Positions 1 to 12,394 are shown, numbered from the stretch's first letter. The stretch: 64,000 bases of DNA from Xylocopa sonorina (GCF_050948175.1 NW_027490264.1:124001-188000), one strand, 5' to 3'. The notes: generated by a model not told the origin, from the sequence alone. Program-made: numbers and translations.

Positions 1-625
1 ATGGTAAATTGCAATGTTCTATGCAATATGTTACATTTGTCTGCATCTAGACCTTAGAAGGATGTGAATCCTATACTTACCTGCAACAGAATATCGTTTC
101 CAGATCTCTATGTGTCCAAGCAAGACATTTCTAATACTTCACGCAGCGCAATGACGCATCTCATTTACACGTTTCAAAGCAAAGAATCTGTAATCATATA
201 TCCATAACATTATGCTTAACCGTTAGAGGTCTTCAATAGAATGTGAACTATATAATTCCATGCAACGGCATGGCGCTCCGTAGTTTCTGTCTGTTAAAGC
301 AATCGAGCTAGAATTCTCCATGCAATGCGCTGGCGCATCCCATTTCATCGTTTCAAAGTAAGAATGCTATAATCTCTTATGCATAGCTCTATGCTTATCT
401 GCTTTAAAACTTCATAAGAATGTAAATTCTACAGCTCCATGCAACAGGATTGCCCTTCGTAGTGTCTACATGTCGGGACAATAGAGTACTAATGCATCAT
501 ACCATGCCATGACTCATCTCATTTCAACGTTTGGAATTAAGTAAGCTGTAATCTTCTATGAAAAGCATTATAATTATCTGCTTCTACTCTACAAAAGAAT
601 GTGAATTCTATAGATCCAAGCAACA
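1..625 (+). repeat. Diverged edge monomers of the 174-bp satellite (left flank of E1)
   Basis: About three and a half old, diverged monomers in plus orientation. The order of landmarks matches the core satellite: a word like GAATGTGAATTCTA, then a cryptic GCAACAGGA block, a word like TCCAGATCTCTA, a CAAGCAA block, TTCTAATACTTCA, then GACGCATCTCATTT. Identity to the core monomer is clearly lower than in the central arrays and spacing drifts. The same sequence, almost base for base, recurs at 55585-56209 as the left flank of E3, so it was duplicated together with E. No gene is seen. The short frame at 558-752 runs out of the satellite into E and shows no coding features. Confidence 0.7.
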
Positions 626-3600
626 GGAGGGCAGGCCCTCCACCATCCTACTGCCTGCCCTGATGCGGGCAAAGGATTCCCAGGGCCACTCAAACCGCGA
701 ACAACATCTATCTTATACTCTAACCGATTCATCGTTATGCGTTTTCCATTAAGCTTGCCGGGATCAGTGATATTGATTCGCTCAATCTAAATTATTATTT
801 TCTTCTTAAGTTTCTCGATTTTTTTAGTTTCTCTCACGATATCGTCTATTTCGTTGTACCTTACCCTTACAGTATGGTATATAATCTGTTGTTTGATATT
901 TCTAGGATTTCCTCTTAATAAATGCAATGCTTCCACATATTTTCTTTCTCTTTCTCTTTAGTTACATTGTTGTTATTTTATGCTTTTCACCCTCCACATT
1001 CCCTCTCTACACCATCTCGGAACAGGCGTTATACGATTACTGCAGGATGACGCCCCGGTCTCGTTACACCGAGATCGAGTGTTCTCTCTTGCATCCGTTG
1101 ATTTATATATGTTATATATTGGAGAATATTTCCTCTTATCCTTTGTATTTTTCGAATGAAATTACATTGACAGAAGTACGAGTTAGTTCTGCACGCCTAT
1201 TTGAAACAACATTAAATCACCTTGTTAAACAATAATATATTAAATGTGACTTGGATTTTTAAATTTGAATTTATAAACATCTAACAGGTAAATATGTTTT
1301 TCTTACTATTCATATCGTTATACATTCAGTGATTTATTGTGTGCTGTGATTTGATATATTAACTGCTTGATTATATTTTACAATGAACTTTGCGTACCAA
1401 ACATTGTTTTTACTCCTGATGGGAGTGGATAGTTCTTCGTTTTATATTCTTATATCGCACTGATTATAAAAGTATATGATATCCTTTTTATGCAGTCATG
1501 TATAATTATGTACATACAAATTCGCGATTAAGTAGCTATGTGTTCAAATTCAATTCCGAATAATGCACTAAAAAGCATCCCAGATATCAAACGGCAAGAT
1601 GGTAGCGACACCATGCCGGCACTATATTGCCACTTCCGTGGAGTGTCAAATGATTCGTAGTCATCTGTGACCGGATTCGTTGACTAAAATGCCAGAACGT
1701 GTAACCAGCACGTTCTAGACAAGCGAATCGCGCAGAACCAGCACCATGGTGACACGCGTATCATCGCTCCATTCATGAATCTCCTCAGCAATGACGCAGG
1801 ATCACATTTGGCAATGGGGAACCTGTGCTTTCATACAAATTAGAATCGTTAGATGTCAGTAGATGTTCAGCATATGGGTATTGATAGACATTTTGATGGT
1901 CGTTTTCCTATATTTATATTTATTGAGCGAGTCGTATATATTTCTTTCAATCCATCATAGACTAAAAATATTATTTATAAAAAAAATATTACTTATAAAA
2001 TAAAAAATCATGCTGAAGCGACCGTAACTTCGCCTTGTGTAATTTTTGAAATAACATGCTCTCATCGTATTTAATGTAACACTCAATTGCATGAATTTGT
2101 AACAATAAATTGAAGAAAATATATATAAAATAAGTGTATATATTTTTATGACAAAGTAATTATCGACTTTATGGAAAAAATCGCCCTATCGAGCTAGCTT
2201 ATAGAAAATAATAAAATCGAGTTCTTATATCTTTGTTTTGTGCCGGTGTATCTATTCTGGAATCAAAATAAATAAATTGCGCAGTTTAGTCATTTTTCAT
2301 ATTTACTTATAATTTTTATGGAAACAGCTTCCCCATTAGTAAATGTCAGCCTACGCCACAACCACGCGTGTAGCTATGGTGAGCTGATAGTGTCATTGTC
2401 ACGGCCGTGTAGCCCGTGTGCTATATCTCGGTGCTTTAATAGTGCCGTCATACGAATGCCGCCCCAGTACTAACAGTATGCCATTTCGAAAGCTGAGTAG
2501 GAGCACTTTCTTAGCACAGTTCTGTCACGGAAATCGTTCCATCCGTTGTCATTGGCGTGCCAATCGCTGGCTGTTTGGGATATTGTAGTGCATGAGGCAG
2601 ACTTGTTCCTTATCATCGTCAAGGAGATGGATTTTCACTCCCCCCTTTTTGAATTTTTTAAATTATTGTTTGGAATATTTGCCGTTTCTGTATCTCTATG
2701 ACCGCATTGTGGATTCAACTTATGTACGATCTTTTTGGTCTTCATCTTTTATTACATGTAATATTATATATGTGATGCACGTTTGTTATGCAATGCTCCG
2801 ATTTGTAAGCCTCAGATACTTTTATTCTTTGGTAAAGCAACTTATTCCATTAATATATATTTATTAGACATAGATATAAACAATTAGAAAAATGTTATTA
2901 AAACGCTATTAAATATGTTGTTTCAATTATATATTTAAGGTCTGAAGATGTAGTTGCAACTAATGTCCGATATTTTACGTGACCCAATCGACGTATCGAG
3001 TGAGACTATGAAATATAAAAATCTTTTACTATTCTTCGACCCCTTTACATGTTAAATGAATGATTAGTTCTGCAAGACAAGAAGCCTGAATTAGTGAGAT
3101 ATCTAGGAACATAAGTAATTTGTAAGTAACACATCTTTTCTCTTTGAAATATTTGCCTTTGCATGGAATAGAACGTATAGATATAATTTCCTGTTTTGTA
3201 CTCATTTCGGTCCAATTCTATTATAGCCTTTGAGCAGAAGTAATATTGATTATACTTGATTTTTGCAATAGTTCTTTGATTAACAGATTTTATTAGCCCA
3301 GAATCATCATTTGACGGATGTATCAATCTACTTTGTAGCTCCATCAGTTTCTTTTTCTGCTCGCTACTTTCCATTTTCAGTTCCGTTTACTTATCCTTTA
3401 TCACCATCATATATGTTGCGTAAAATTACAATAACTTTTTGTCCTCAAATTTTGCGGATATTTCAATTAAATTTCCTTTGATTAAATAAACGGAAATTAA
3501 AAAACAGTGGCACGTACCATTTCTTGGAAACGTTGTATCGTAATTTGCATCTGACTGTTTTGAAAGGCACGCACTTTACTTAAAGTTTGCAATGATTCGG

Positions 3601-5049
3601 TTAGCGAAGCAAAGAAATATTATACTTTCGAAATTGTTGGCTCTTGTAATTCTAAGGCAAATATATTCATCTGTCGACATCGTGAACATTGTTTTTTGGC
3701 AAAATTCCAGAAAAACAAATATACTATAAGTAAAATAATAAACATCATAATATTAAATTTAACTTTGTTCATCGTTGCCTTGTTGGACACATCCATAACA
3801 ATATACTGGATGGGGCAGTAATAATTAGCACCTCAGATATCCACGAAACTATAAGTTTCATAGAAGATTTTGCTAATATAAAATTGCATAGTACAAAGCC
3901 CATTGATGAAAATAGTTTTTTTGTAAGTGGAGTTATGTTGGACATATGAAGGTTACCTTCCTTTTTTAAAATGAATTGGTATGTCCATTCCACCGTAATA
4001 TGATAGAGCATTTTAAAGCAAGTTTAACGATCTGTAACATGAAGGCATTGAAGGTTACAAAAAGTAAAGAAAGGCGATAGTACTCACGGTTTTGATAGGA
4101 AGTGAAACATACGTATTATAAACAGTGGTGGAAGGCGTAACATTTACCGTTTACTTCACTGTGAATAATCACTGTTCGAAGGGCATTTCAATAGTTTGCA
4201 GCATAAGTTAAACATGATAAGATTAGTATTGAAAAATCGGTTCGAATACGTTTGGTTAGGCTGTTCTTTGTGTCGTTCATTTTATAAGTACTGAGCTACG
4301 GATTCCTGAGGACAGCTCACAAAATTGTTGAACTATGGAAGATTATCATTGTGAATTTGAATTAAAAGGTAATTAAATTCCATTAAATTGTAAACAGATC
4401 TCAATGTTTCGTTTTAGATAGTAAGATTAAATACTCTTGACAAAACTACAAGAATGGATACATACCTTTCTGTTATTATTATTTCATAAAGAATTATAAT
4501 TGCAATTATATAGTTCATTACGATAAAAAATATTTCTCAGAAAATTCTAAATATTAAATTAAAGAATCAAGTAAAACATTTTTAATAATTACGAATATGA
4601 AAAATACTTGAACATTCCAATAGAAAGATGTCTAAACAGGAGTTAGAAAAGTCAAACATTCAATTTCAATTCCAGAATTCATCTATAAGAGGTAAAATGT
4701 TTTGAAAGCTTTAATTACAGTCTTTAATGCAAGCAGTTGGGCAGTATTTCAATTTTTAAGAAAATTGATGAAAGTCAACCATTTTGAAGTGGTCAGAATC
4801 TTTGTCGTTTGAGCAATAAGTGAATAACAAATAACTGCATAAATTCCAGGCTTAAAAACTTATGGATTAAATCCTATGCAGACTCGTTTATGAGCGAGTT
4901 ACTAAATAATAATCCACACTAAGTAATCATTTTAAAACTTAAACGATTACATCTGGCGAACTTTCAAAGATATCAGAAGCGTGAAAAGTATGTGGTTTAC
5001 CAAAAACTCTTCTAAAAGAACGGACGAAGCCAATAGAAATCTTTGTTGA
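626..5049 (+). repeat. E1: non-satellite core of the triplicated segment, copy 1
   Basis: AT-rich sequence present three times: here, inverted at about 19050-22589 (this copy from ~1520 onward), and directly at 56210-59990. It starts with a GC-rich patch (about 626-700) of unknown origin. Short frames at 927-1235 and 2592-2867 are conserved between copies mainly because the DNA is similar; they have no recognisable domain. A perfect 8-bp inverted repeat, AGAACGTG/CACGTTCT, lies near 1694-1716. A decayed gene-like region lies at 3045-3772. A possible DNA-transposon end lies near 3810. I do not recognise the origin of the rest; it may be a transposed piece of euchromatin or a composite of old mobile elements. 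Confidence 0.75.
3045..3772 (-). pseudogene. Decayed gene-like region in E1 (two frames, in-frame stop)
   Basis: On the minus strand a frame starts with ATG at 3772 and would encode a short protein with a strongly hydrophobic stretch near the N-terminus (rich in I, L, F, W, about residues 9-24). It is broken by an in-frame TAA at 3620-3622, where the E2 copy has a Glu codon. Downstream, a 109-codon frame (3045-3374) remains open. Between E1 and E2 the first ~75 codons of that frame show about nine amino-acid-changing differences and only about two silent ones, by my manual reading. That argues against purifying selection. No family is recognised. It may be a pseudogene fragment or chance open frames. 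Confidence 0.35.
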
Positions 5050-5265
5050 AGTAAGCAAGTTCTAAACTTCTAAGCAACGCGATGGCCCTTATCTGCCTAT
5101 GTTTCATAGCAAGTAAGTTCTGAATTTCTATGAAATCCGATGCAATTCCTCACTACTAATGTTTCAAAGTAAGTTCTCAAATTCTCAGTTCTACGTTTAA
5201 AACTATGTGTGTTCTATATATCTATGTAAAGTGATGGTTCCTATTAGTTGTGAAGGAAACCTATA
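5050..5265 (+). repeat. Very diverged satellite-like stretch next to the E1 LTR
   Basis: Words such as CAACGCGATGGCCCTTATCT, then TTTCATAGCAAGTAAGTTCT, then TTTCAAAGTAAGTTCT resemble the diverged plus-oriented monomers at 120-400, which contain GCGCAATGACGCATCTCATT and TTTCAAAGCAAAG. The match is loose and an alignment is needed. If correct, the satellite on this side of the LTR is plus and on the other side minus. The same stretch occurs inverted at about 18840-19050 and directly at about 59990-60180. Confidence 0.4.
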
Positions 5266-5393
5266 TGTAGTAAGTCAGGGAAGCTCGAAGGGGTTAATTA
5301 TCTAAATGCTTTAAGGTGTAAAACGTACTTTAATCTAAAGCGATCTATCGTTCCAAGGTATCCGCTCACGTACAACTTTTCTTGGGCGCCAGC
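5266..5393 (-). mobile_element. Leader and primer-binding-site-like sequence of the E1 LTR element
   Basis: On the minus strand, directly after the LTR end and a GC dinucleotide, the sequence reads TGGCGCCCAAG (complement of about 5381-5391). TGGCGCCC is the classic start of a lysine-tRNA-type primer binding site in LTR retroelements; the downstream bases fit less well. No gag or pol follows, so the element is truncated within its leader. The exact end of retroelement sequence is uncertain. Confidence 0.5.
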
Positions 5394-5985
5394 TGCTCAG
5401 AAAGTAGCAAAGGGATAGACTACACGACCCAGGGAACCCTGGGGCGGAACAACCCTTGAAACTTCGAAATGCTCCTCCTCTCGACTACGCCTAGCCAAGT
5501 ACACACACTCAGGTCGCGAGATACTGAAGTCACGGCATGTTTATTTATGGTCTCGTCGTGGGTTTAACTAACAAGGGCTACGGGAAACTACGCAACACGC
5601 CGCGAATTACCGGGTATCATAACTCGCTTCACGATATAAGATACAATATACAATATGCGACACAAGAAACGGAACGCTTTAGCGAATAAGCTCTCACGTT
5701 CTCTTCATCAGGTTCCTTGAATTCGCTGGTGGTCCTCGGGTCTCCTGGATCCTCCTCGGGGCTCCTTGGAGGAGTGGGCTGTAGGCTTCGGTATTGTTCG
5801 GGTCCATCGATCAGTGGACTTCGGCGATTTCCTCTACTCGCCCCCTTGGGTGTCCTTGTGGGGATCCCCCTGATCATTTAAATTGCGTAGCGCCTCGCAG
5901 GCCACGCTCCCATGGCCCACCTGCAGGGCCGCTGGACTTTTGACTTCTCTATAGGGGGCTAGGGATGGTTGAGGACCTTCTCACA
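5394..5985 (-). mobile_element. LTR of a truncated LTR retrotransposon, E1 copy (592 bp)
   Basis: Read on the minus strand it begins TGTGAGAAGG (at 5985) and ends TGAGCA (at 5394), giving TG...CA ends. The same 592-bp length is found at 18095-18686 and 60318-60909. A primer-binding-site-like TGGCGCCC follows two bases later. The U3/R part has TATA-like words and an AATAAA signal (see the E2 copy). An 82-codon open frame inside (5629-5877) is identical at the protein level in E2 but altered in E3, and lies wholly inside the LTR, so it is probably not a gene. Satellite is minus-oriented to its right and apparently plus-oriented to its left. Confidence 0.75.
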
Positions 5986-6981
5986 TCCCAGAGCATTATA
6001 AAGCAGAGAAGCAGATAAGCATAATGCGATGCATAGAGCTTTACAACCTTCTAAATTACTTTGAACTGTTTATATAAAAACGATATTCCATAGTAAGGAA
6101 GTGATGCATTTACATTCATTTGAAGTATAGAGGAAATATACATAACGCGTTGCATTGAAATTATTATCTTATCATGTGACATAGAACTGATATGCGATAT
6201 CGCGTTTTATAAAGAGTTAGAAATCTATTGCTTCGATGCGTAGACATCTAGAAACGCTATTCCGTCGCAAGGAAGTATAAGGAGATATACATAACACTTC
6301 GTAATGAATATTATATCTTACCATCAATCATAGAAAAGAGCTGCGATATCGCGTTTTAAGCAGCACTAGAACTCTATTGCTTCGATACGTAGACATCTGC
6401 AAACGCTATTTCCTAGCAAGGAATTGTCGCATTTACATTCTCTTGAAGCGAATACGAGATATACATAACACTTCGCAATGAATATTATATCTTATCATGA
6501 AACATAGAAGTGAGATGCGATATCGCGATTTAAGAAACACTATAACTATATTGCTACGACACGTAGACATCTGCAAACGCTATTTCCTAGCATGGAAGTG
6601 TCGCATTTACATTCTTTTGAAGTGAATACGAGGTATACATAACACTCCACAATGAATATTATATCTTATCACGAAACATAGAAATGAAATGCGACATCTC
6701 GTTTTAGGAAGCATTAGAACCCTATTGCTACGATACGTAGACATCTGCAAACGCTATTTCCTAGCATGGATGTGTCCAATTTATATTCTTTTGAAGTGAA
6801 TACGAGGTATACATAACAATCCACAACGAATATTATATCCGATCACGAAACATAGGAATGAAATGCGATATCTCGTTTTAAGAAGCATTAGAACTCTATT
6901 GCTTCGATACGTAGATATCTGCAAACCTTATTTCCTAGCAAGGAAGTGTCGCATTTACATTCTTTTGATGTGAATACGATG
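5986..6981 (-). repeat. 174-bp satellite array, minus orientation (~5.7 monomers)
   Basis: Head-to-tail monomers read in reverse, each with GATGCGATATCGCG, then GAAGCATTAGAACTCTATTG, then CGATACGTAGACATCTGCAA and GGAAGTGTCGCATTTACATT. The first one to two monomers beside E1 belong to the old edge subfamily; the rest are core type. Compared with the right flank of E3 (60910-62800), about one monomer is missing near 6050 and most of the edge-subfamily monomers are absent. Confidence 0.9.
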
Positions 6982-8683
6982 TGTTACGTCTGGCGAAACT
7001 ATTTTCCGTTGCTCCGTAGGCTTTACGACACGAGCCTATTATTCGGTAATTCGGTCCGCGGGAACGCGTTAAGACCGAGTCCGACAATTTCGGCTGACGC
7101 GATACTAGCGAAAACACTCGCGATGATAAGGGAATGACCCTACCTTTCGATGACTTCTCTCTCGATTTGTACGTAGAAATGGCGTTGAGGATCGTTCGCT
7201 GGGATCGTAGCGGAGTTCGGTCGGTTGGCTGCTACGGAAATCTCGATCAGTCGCCAGCGAAGAGGAGGACGGCTGTTGGAATACAGCGATGATGCAGAGG
7301 AACCAGCGGTGATAGTAGCAGCTTCGGCTGTGAATGTGGCAGAATCGGCGTGATGCGTCGGGGTGTCTGGATCGGAAGCGTCGGCGGTCGCTTTGGAAAG
7401 CGGCATCTGGGCTGGTGCGAAGGCAGGTCGCTGGTATACGAGGACTCTCGGAACGTCCTCCAAATATTCACGCACAAGTGATCGTAAGAAATTCGTCCTA
7501 CCCGCACGTCGCGTTCTTCACATACCGGAAGCACGATTCATTCACCAGGTTTTTTCTGTACTTTCGACTAAGATCAGAAGGATAAGCGGCGATCCGCTCT
7601 ATCTCAACGTCACAAAGCCGATTTCTATACTCCTTCAAGGTGATGAAGAGCAAACCTAGTTGTATGGAAGAACCCGTGGAAGAATTCGTAGTTAAATGTA
7701 ATGTTAAGAGTAGAACCAGTATTATAAACACTTGATAAAATTAATGGATGTGGAAATAGTAGACTTGGTAAAAGAACTTGTACTTGGATATAGTAAAAGT
7801 AAAAATAAAATATATTCCAGGTTTAAAGTATACAAGAACTGGAATTATTGTAAGACTAAGACTAAGTTAAAATGGAAATAGAATCACGATGCCTGAACCT
7901 CACATTGAGGTGGCTAACGATCTAGAACTAGAGGTTTCGACTCCTCTGTAGGAGATCTCAAGTCAGAGTGTGTGCTCTGGAGACGCGTCTCGGACTTCCA
8001 CGGTTCGCGAGGCGCTACGGTCGCGGACGCTCGTGATAGGGAGATCGCGGTCCCGCGAGTGGGGGACTCGCGTTTCGTGGCGGGGAGCGCGCGGTACAGC
8101 GAGTGGGGACTCGCGGCCTGTGGTGGGGCTAGCGGCGCATGCCGCTGGCCAGACGTATCTTACGCGTTTGACTTATGAGCAAATACAATATGGACTTACA
8201 ATTATGTGTGTGTTGTTTGTGTCCTACATTCGTGTCGTGTGTAACTTAGATCTAGGTTTTCTTATATATGCGTCATGATATGGTATGTATGTGCTAGGTT
8301 AGAAGTAATATATAGGTTCTAGCAGATACTGTTCCCGGAATTGGAAAAGTCACCATTCAGGTGATGGGCTGCGGCTACGTCTTCCTGCAGGACGGAATCC
8401 TCGGTGCGAGGGAGATAGGGCTGCCCGTCCTTGGTGCGGGCGAGACAGGTATACTCGGTGGTGCGAGTGAGACACAGGTGCCCGTTACGAGCGAGACAGG
8501 TATACTCGGCTGTGCGAGTGAGGCAGCGGAACTCGATGTGAGTGAGCGCGTGCAGCTATGCGCGTGCGAACATTTCCAGTTGCTGGTTCTGCAAGCGAGT
8601 TTGACTGGTTCCATGCGTCCAGGGGTTGATGCTGGGGGGTGCGAGGAGGTTGATGGGTGGCAGGCGGTACGCAAGACGTCACA
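6982..8683 (+). mobile_element. S1: LTR-like element at a minus-to-plus satellite switch (1702 bp)
   Basis: Starts TGTTACGTCTGG and ends GACGTCACA, i.e. near-complementary TGT...ACA termini as in LTRs. It is CpG-rich, with an AATAAA poly(A)-type signal at 7804-7809. It shares structural words with 10201-11825, including TCGTAAGAA followed by TACCGGAA and a GGACGGCTGTT block, so both belong to related families. Several short frames overlap on both strands (7140-7660, 7970-8280, 8361-8735); none keeps a protein-like pattern between S1 and S2. There is no target duplication: left flank GATG, right flank AAAT. Satellite is minus on its left and plus on its right. Confidence 0.65.
8380..8540 (+). 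repeat. Imperfect 27-bp-type minisatellite inside S1
   Basis: The phrase GAGACAGGTATACTCGG occurs twice about 54 bp apart, with related GGTGCGAG blocks between and around, suggesting an imperfect ~27-bp tandem repeat. The corresponding stretch in S2 is about 35055-35180. It creates glycine/glutamate-rich frames that are probably not translated. Confidence 0.5.
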
Positions 8684-10200
8684 AAATGCGACACTTCCTT
8701 TCTATGAAATTACGTTCCCAGATATCTCTGTATAGAAGCTATAGAGTTCTAATGCCCCTTAAAACGCGATATCGCATCTCATTTCAATGTTTCGTGATAA
8801 GATATAATATTCATTGTTGAGTGTTATCTATAACTCGCATTCACTTCAAATGAATGTAAATGTGACACTTCCTTGCTAGGAAATAGCGTCTGCAGATGTC
8901 TACGAATCGAAGCAGTAGAGTTCCAATGCTTCTTAAATCGCCATATCGCATCTCATTTCCATGTTTCATGATGAGATATAATATTCATTGTGCAGTGCTA
9001 TGTATACCCTGCATTCACTTAAAAAGAATGTAAATGCGACACTTCCTTGCTGGGAAGTAGCGTTTGCAGATGTCTACGTATCGAAGCAAGAGAGTTCTAA
9101 TGCTTCCTAAATCGCGATATCGCATCTCATTTCTATGTTTCATGATAAGATATGATATTCTTTGCAGAGTGTTATGTATACCTCGTATACACTTCAAATG
9201 AATGTAAATGCGACACTTCCATGCTATTAATTAGAGCTTGCTAATGTTTACGTATCGAAGCAATAGAGTTCTAATGCTTCTTAAAATGAGATATCGCATC
9301 TCATTCCTATGTTTCATGATAAGATATAATATTCATTGCGATGTGTCATGTATACCTCGTGTTCACTTAAAAAGAACGCAAATGCGACACTTCCTTGCTA
9401 GGAAGCAGCGATTGCAGATGTCTACGTATCGAAGCAAGAGAGATCTTGTCCTTCATAAATCGCGATATCGCATCTTATTTCTATGTTTCATGATAAGATA
9501 TAATATTCATTGTGCAGTGTTATGTATACCTCGTGTTCGTTTCAAAAGAATGTAAATGAGACACCTCTTTGCCAGGAAACAGCGTTTGCTGATGTCTACG
9601 GATCGAAGCAATAGAGCTCTAATGCTTCTTAAATCGCCATATCGCATCTCATTTTTATGTTTCATGATAATATATAATATTCATTGCGAAGTGCCATGTA
9701 TACATCGCAAACACTTCAAATGATTGTAAATGCGACACTTCGTTGCTAGGAAATAGCGTCTGCAGATGTCTACGTATCGTAGCAAATGGGGCTCTAATGC
9801 ATCTTAAAACGCGATATCGCATCTCATTTCTACGTCTCATGATAAGATATAATATTCATTGCAAAGTGATATGTATTCCTCGTCTACACTTCAAATGAAT
9901 GTAAATGCGACACTTCCTTGCTAGGATATAGCTGGTCCAGATGTCTACGTATCGAAGCAGTAGAGTTCTAATGCTTCTTAAAATGCGGCATTGCATCTCA
10001 TTTCTATGTTTCGTGATAAGATATAATATTCAATATGCAGTGTTATGTATTCGTCGTCTACACATTAAAGGAATGTAAATGCGACACTTCCTTTCTAGGA
10101 TATAGCGTTTCTAGATGTCTACGTATTGAAGCTATGTACATCTAATTCTACATAAAACGCGAAGTTGCATCTCATTTTTATGTCTCATGATAAGATGTAA
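8684..10200 (+). repeat. 174-bp satellite array, plus orientation (~9 monomers)
   Basis: Head-to-tail monomers. The word CTACGTA (or TTTACGTA) recurs near 9073, 9247 and 9421, i.e. exactly every 174 bp. Core-type monomers with CGATATCGCATCTCATTT and TGTAAATGCGACACTTCC. The last monomer is an older variant interrupted at 10200 by an LTR-like insertion and resumes at 11826. Confidence 0.93.
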
Positions 10201-11825
10201 TGTCACGTCTCGGATCGCGGATAACTAACCGCTAGCCGGAGAAATACGCAGCCAAAAGCGGTTCGTATCGCACAGTTGCGTCAAAGTCCGGACACATTTT
10301 GCTCGCAAAACACAGATCGAAAAGGCGCGGACGAAGTTAAGATAACGTTGACTTACCTTTGGTGTCTTGATAGCTGCTAATATTCAATATCCTTGCTGCA
10401 AGTATCGTCGTCGGTCCGGATCGTCCTCGGGTATGGTTGCTGCGTACGGGCTGTTGTGCGGAATCGTCAGCGGGATGAGTACCGTGGTAGCCTACTCTCC
10501 AGTGCGGATCGGCGATAGATACGGCGGTGCGGGACGGCTGTTCGGCCGGTATGTAGCGAAAGAAGGGACGGTGCAGTGATATATGCACGTGTCGACGGTT
10601 GCACAAATGTATTTGCGCACCTGTGTTCGTAAGAAGTTTATCCCTCCCTTGCGGCGAGTTCGTTTGGATGTACCGGAACGGCGCATTCGAGTCGGATGCC
10701 AAACGTCCAGATACGTGTACACCAAGCGGTGGTCCGCTCTAGATTACCGCTCCAGGAATATGGAAAATCGTGCGTCTTTGCTCTAGTCTCGATGTGGGTC
10801 GATGCAGCTAAGCGGTGGTCCGTTCTAACTGGTCGATTACCGAGTTTGACTAAAAGTTAGAGCAAGTGAATGATCTCCAAGACGCGTGGACTCGTGGAAG
10901 ACTTCGTAATAGAGAATTTATAATAATAGTAAAACAAGAAATGGTTGGAATAATGAGAATTGTAAGTACTGGTAAAATAAAGTATTTTCAAAATAAGACT
11001 ACGCTTACACTGTTACTTCCCTATGCAAAAGTTGAATAAGTGCTAGGATTCGATAATTTTAGAATATATTTAGAATGATAATTAGAAACTTGAGTTAGTA
11101 TAGTCGAAATCGGCCTGAATTACAGTTTAGGGTTCAGAGAGGTCCGCTCGCTTGGAGCGGATGACTTGAACTTGGTTTGAATTAGAAGTGAGAGCGGTCC
11201 GCACGCTTCGAGCGGATGACTCGAACTGCACTTTCAGCTGGCCGACCCGCGACCTCCTCGGATCGCGTGGCGCGCGAGTCGCGGGGCGCCAGAGTGGGGC
11301 GAACACTCGTTCTATGAAGTGGGATGTACGGTAGTGCTGGGGCGCGCGCGTTCGGCGTGAGCCACAAGCGTCTGGCGCTCGCTCGGGCGCTTTGCTTATT
11401 TCCTATACCGGTTACATACGCTCTTAAAATTAGGATTATACATGAGATGGCTTATGATAGCTTGCGCGTGTTGTGTCATGCATGTACCTCGAGTGTAGTG
11501 TGCTCAAATTCTAGGATTTGCTTAATTTTAATTATAGAAGTATATAAAGTATGGATACGGGTACGTAACGACGGGCGACACTTCATATTAAGTGGAATGG
11601 TCCTCGTACGGAGGCTGTGACACGCTTGGGCTCCAGCTGTCTGACAGGTACGCGTCGTGACGCGATCGAGTGGTCCAAATCCCTGGTGCGAGGGTGGTTG
11701 CGTTAGATCTGCCATCGGTCTGTATTACCGTGTGTCGGTATGCTCGTCTCTGCAATGGCGGCCGGCGGTGTGTGCGGCTCTACTGGGGGGTGTAGAAGGT
11801 TCCGAAATGTTCGGCGAACGTCACA
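10201..11825 (+). mobile_element. Solo-LTR-like insertion with 4-bp target duplication (1625 bp)
   Basis: Starts TGTCACGTCTCGG and ends GAACGTCACA, flanked on both sides by GTAA (10197-10200 and 11826-11829). Removing it together with the next insertion restores one continuous plus-oriented satellite monomer, which supports a clean integration. A 4-bp duplication with TG...CA ends fits Ty3/gypsy-like integration (family knowledge). AATAAA lies at 10976-10981. It is CpG-rich, and its 3' half has two similar GCGGTCCG/GAGCGGATGACT blocks (about 11140-11230). Short frames at 10337-10786 and 11182-11950 are not supported as genes. It is a diverged relative of S1 and S2. Confidence 0.75.
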
Positions 11826-11857
11826 GTAATATCAATGCAACGCGTTATGTATATCTT
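11826..11857 (+). repeat. Satellite sliver between two insertions
   Basis: Thirty-two bases matching the plus satellite word order (GTAATATCAATGCAACGCG, then TTATGTATATCT; compare 17687-17712). It continues after 12888, showing that two elements inserted into the same monomer. Confidence 0.7.
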
Positions 11858-12387
11858 GCCAATAAGGGTTCCAGAACCTGGGTGTCCAGGAAGTACCCAT
11901 CCCCACCTCCTCGTGGTGGAACCTGGGCGCCGGGCTTGCCCGGAGGCTAACGGGGCTCTGGGGCTATCGAATTAAACTGGGACTCGGAGGTTTGGTGCAT
12001 TATCGATTTGCCCAAGCTAGTCCGAGACACTTTCGTAGGGCAAAATTGAATAAGACTGAGGCTGGCAGTCTGGATCATATATAAATTTGACCAAACTGAT
12101 CCATCCTAATTCAAAAAGGGTCAGAGTGAACGTGTTCGCGTACACGTAGTGAGTCCGCCTCCCCGAGGTTCCCCGTGGGTACTCCGGCGGTTAGTATTCG
12201 TCCTCTCTGACGGAGTAGCTGAAAGGCTCACCCGCTGGGAAAGGAGCTGCGGCACATCTGGATTTTCCCATCGCCCCTTTCAGTGAGGTGGGAGTAACTG
12301 GTTGGTAGATTGTAGATTCCGTCTGGGTATACCCGCTTGGGTCAGGAACCATACCCGATCACCATCCCGGTGTAGGGCAGACAATAA
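11858..12387 (+). mobile_element. GC-rich retroposon-like unit 1 (~530 bp)
   Basis: First of two head-to-tail related units. It begins GCCAATAAGGGTTCCAGAAC and ends GGGCAGACAATAA. It is preceded by ATATCTT (11851-11857) and followed by ATATCTT (12388-12394), as if a target word was copied at insertion, with an A-rich 3' end. I see no coding frame. It may be the untranslated end of a non-LTR retrotransposon, a SINE-like element, or a promoter-type tandem monomer; the family is not recognised. Confidence 0.5.
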
Positions 12388-12394
12388 ATATCTT

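Noticed and set aside
4235..4260. GGTTCGAAT word as the T-arm of a tRNA gene
   Set aside because: The stem does not pair and no acceptor or anticodon arm is found at the right distance on either strand.
4334..4375. Short ATG-led exon ending at a GTAATT donor in E1
   Set aside because: Only eleven codons, no partner exon, and lost in E3; chance is the simplest explanation.
5629..5877. 82-codon frame conserved exactly in E2 (18203-18451) as a possible gene
   Set aside because: It lies wholly inside the 592-bp LTR; conservation equals that of the surrounding DNA, and the E3 version is altered at its start.
7140..7475. Ala/Ser/Thr-rich minus frame in S1 as a possible gag-like protein
   Set aside because: Overlaps frames on the other strand, is shortened and out of register in S2, and no zinc knuckle or capsid motif is visible.
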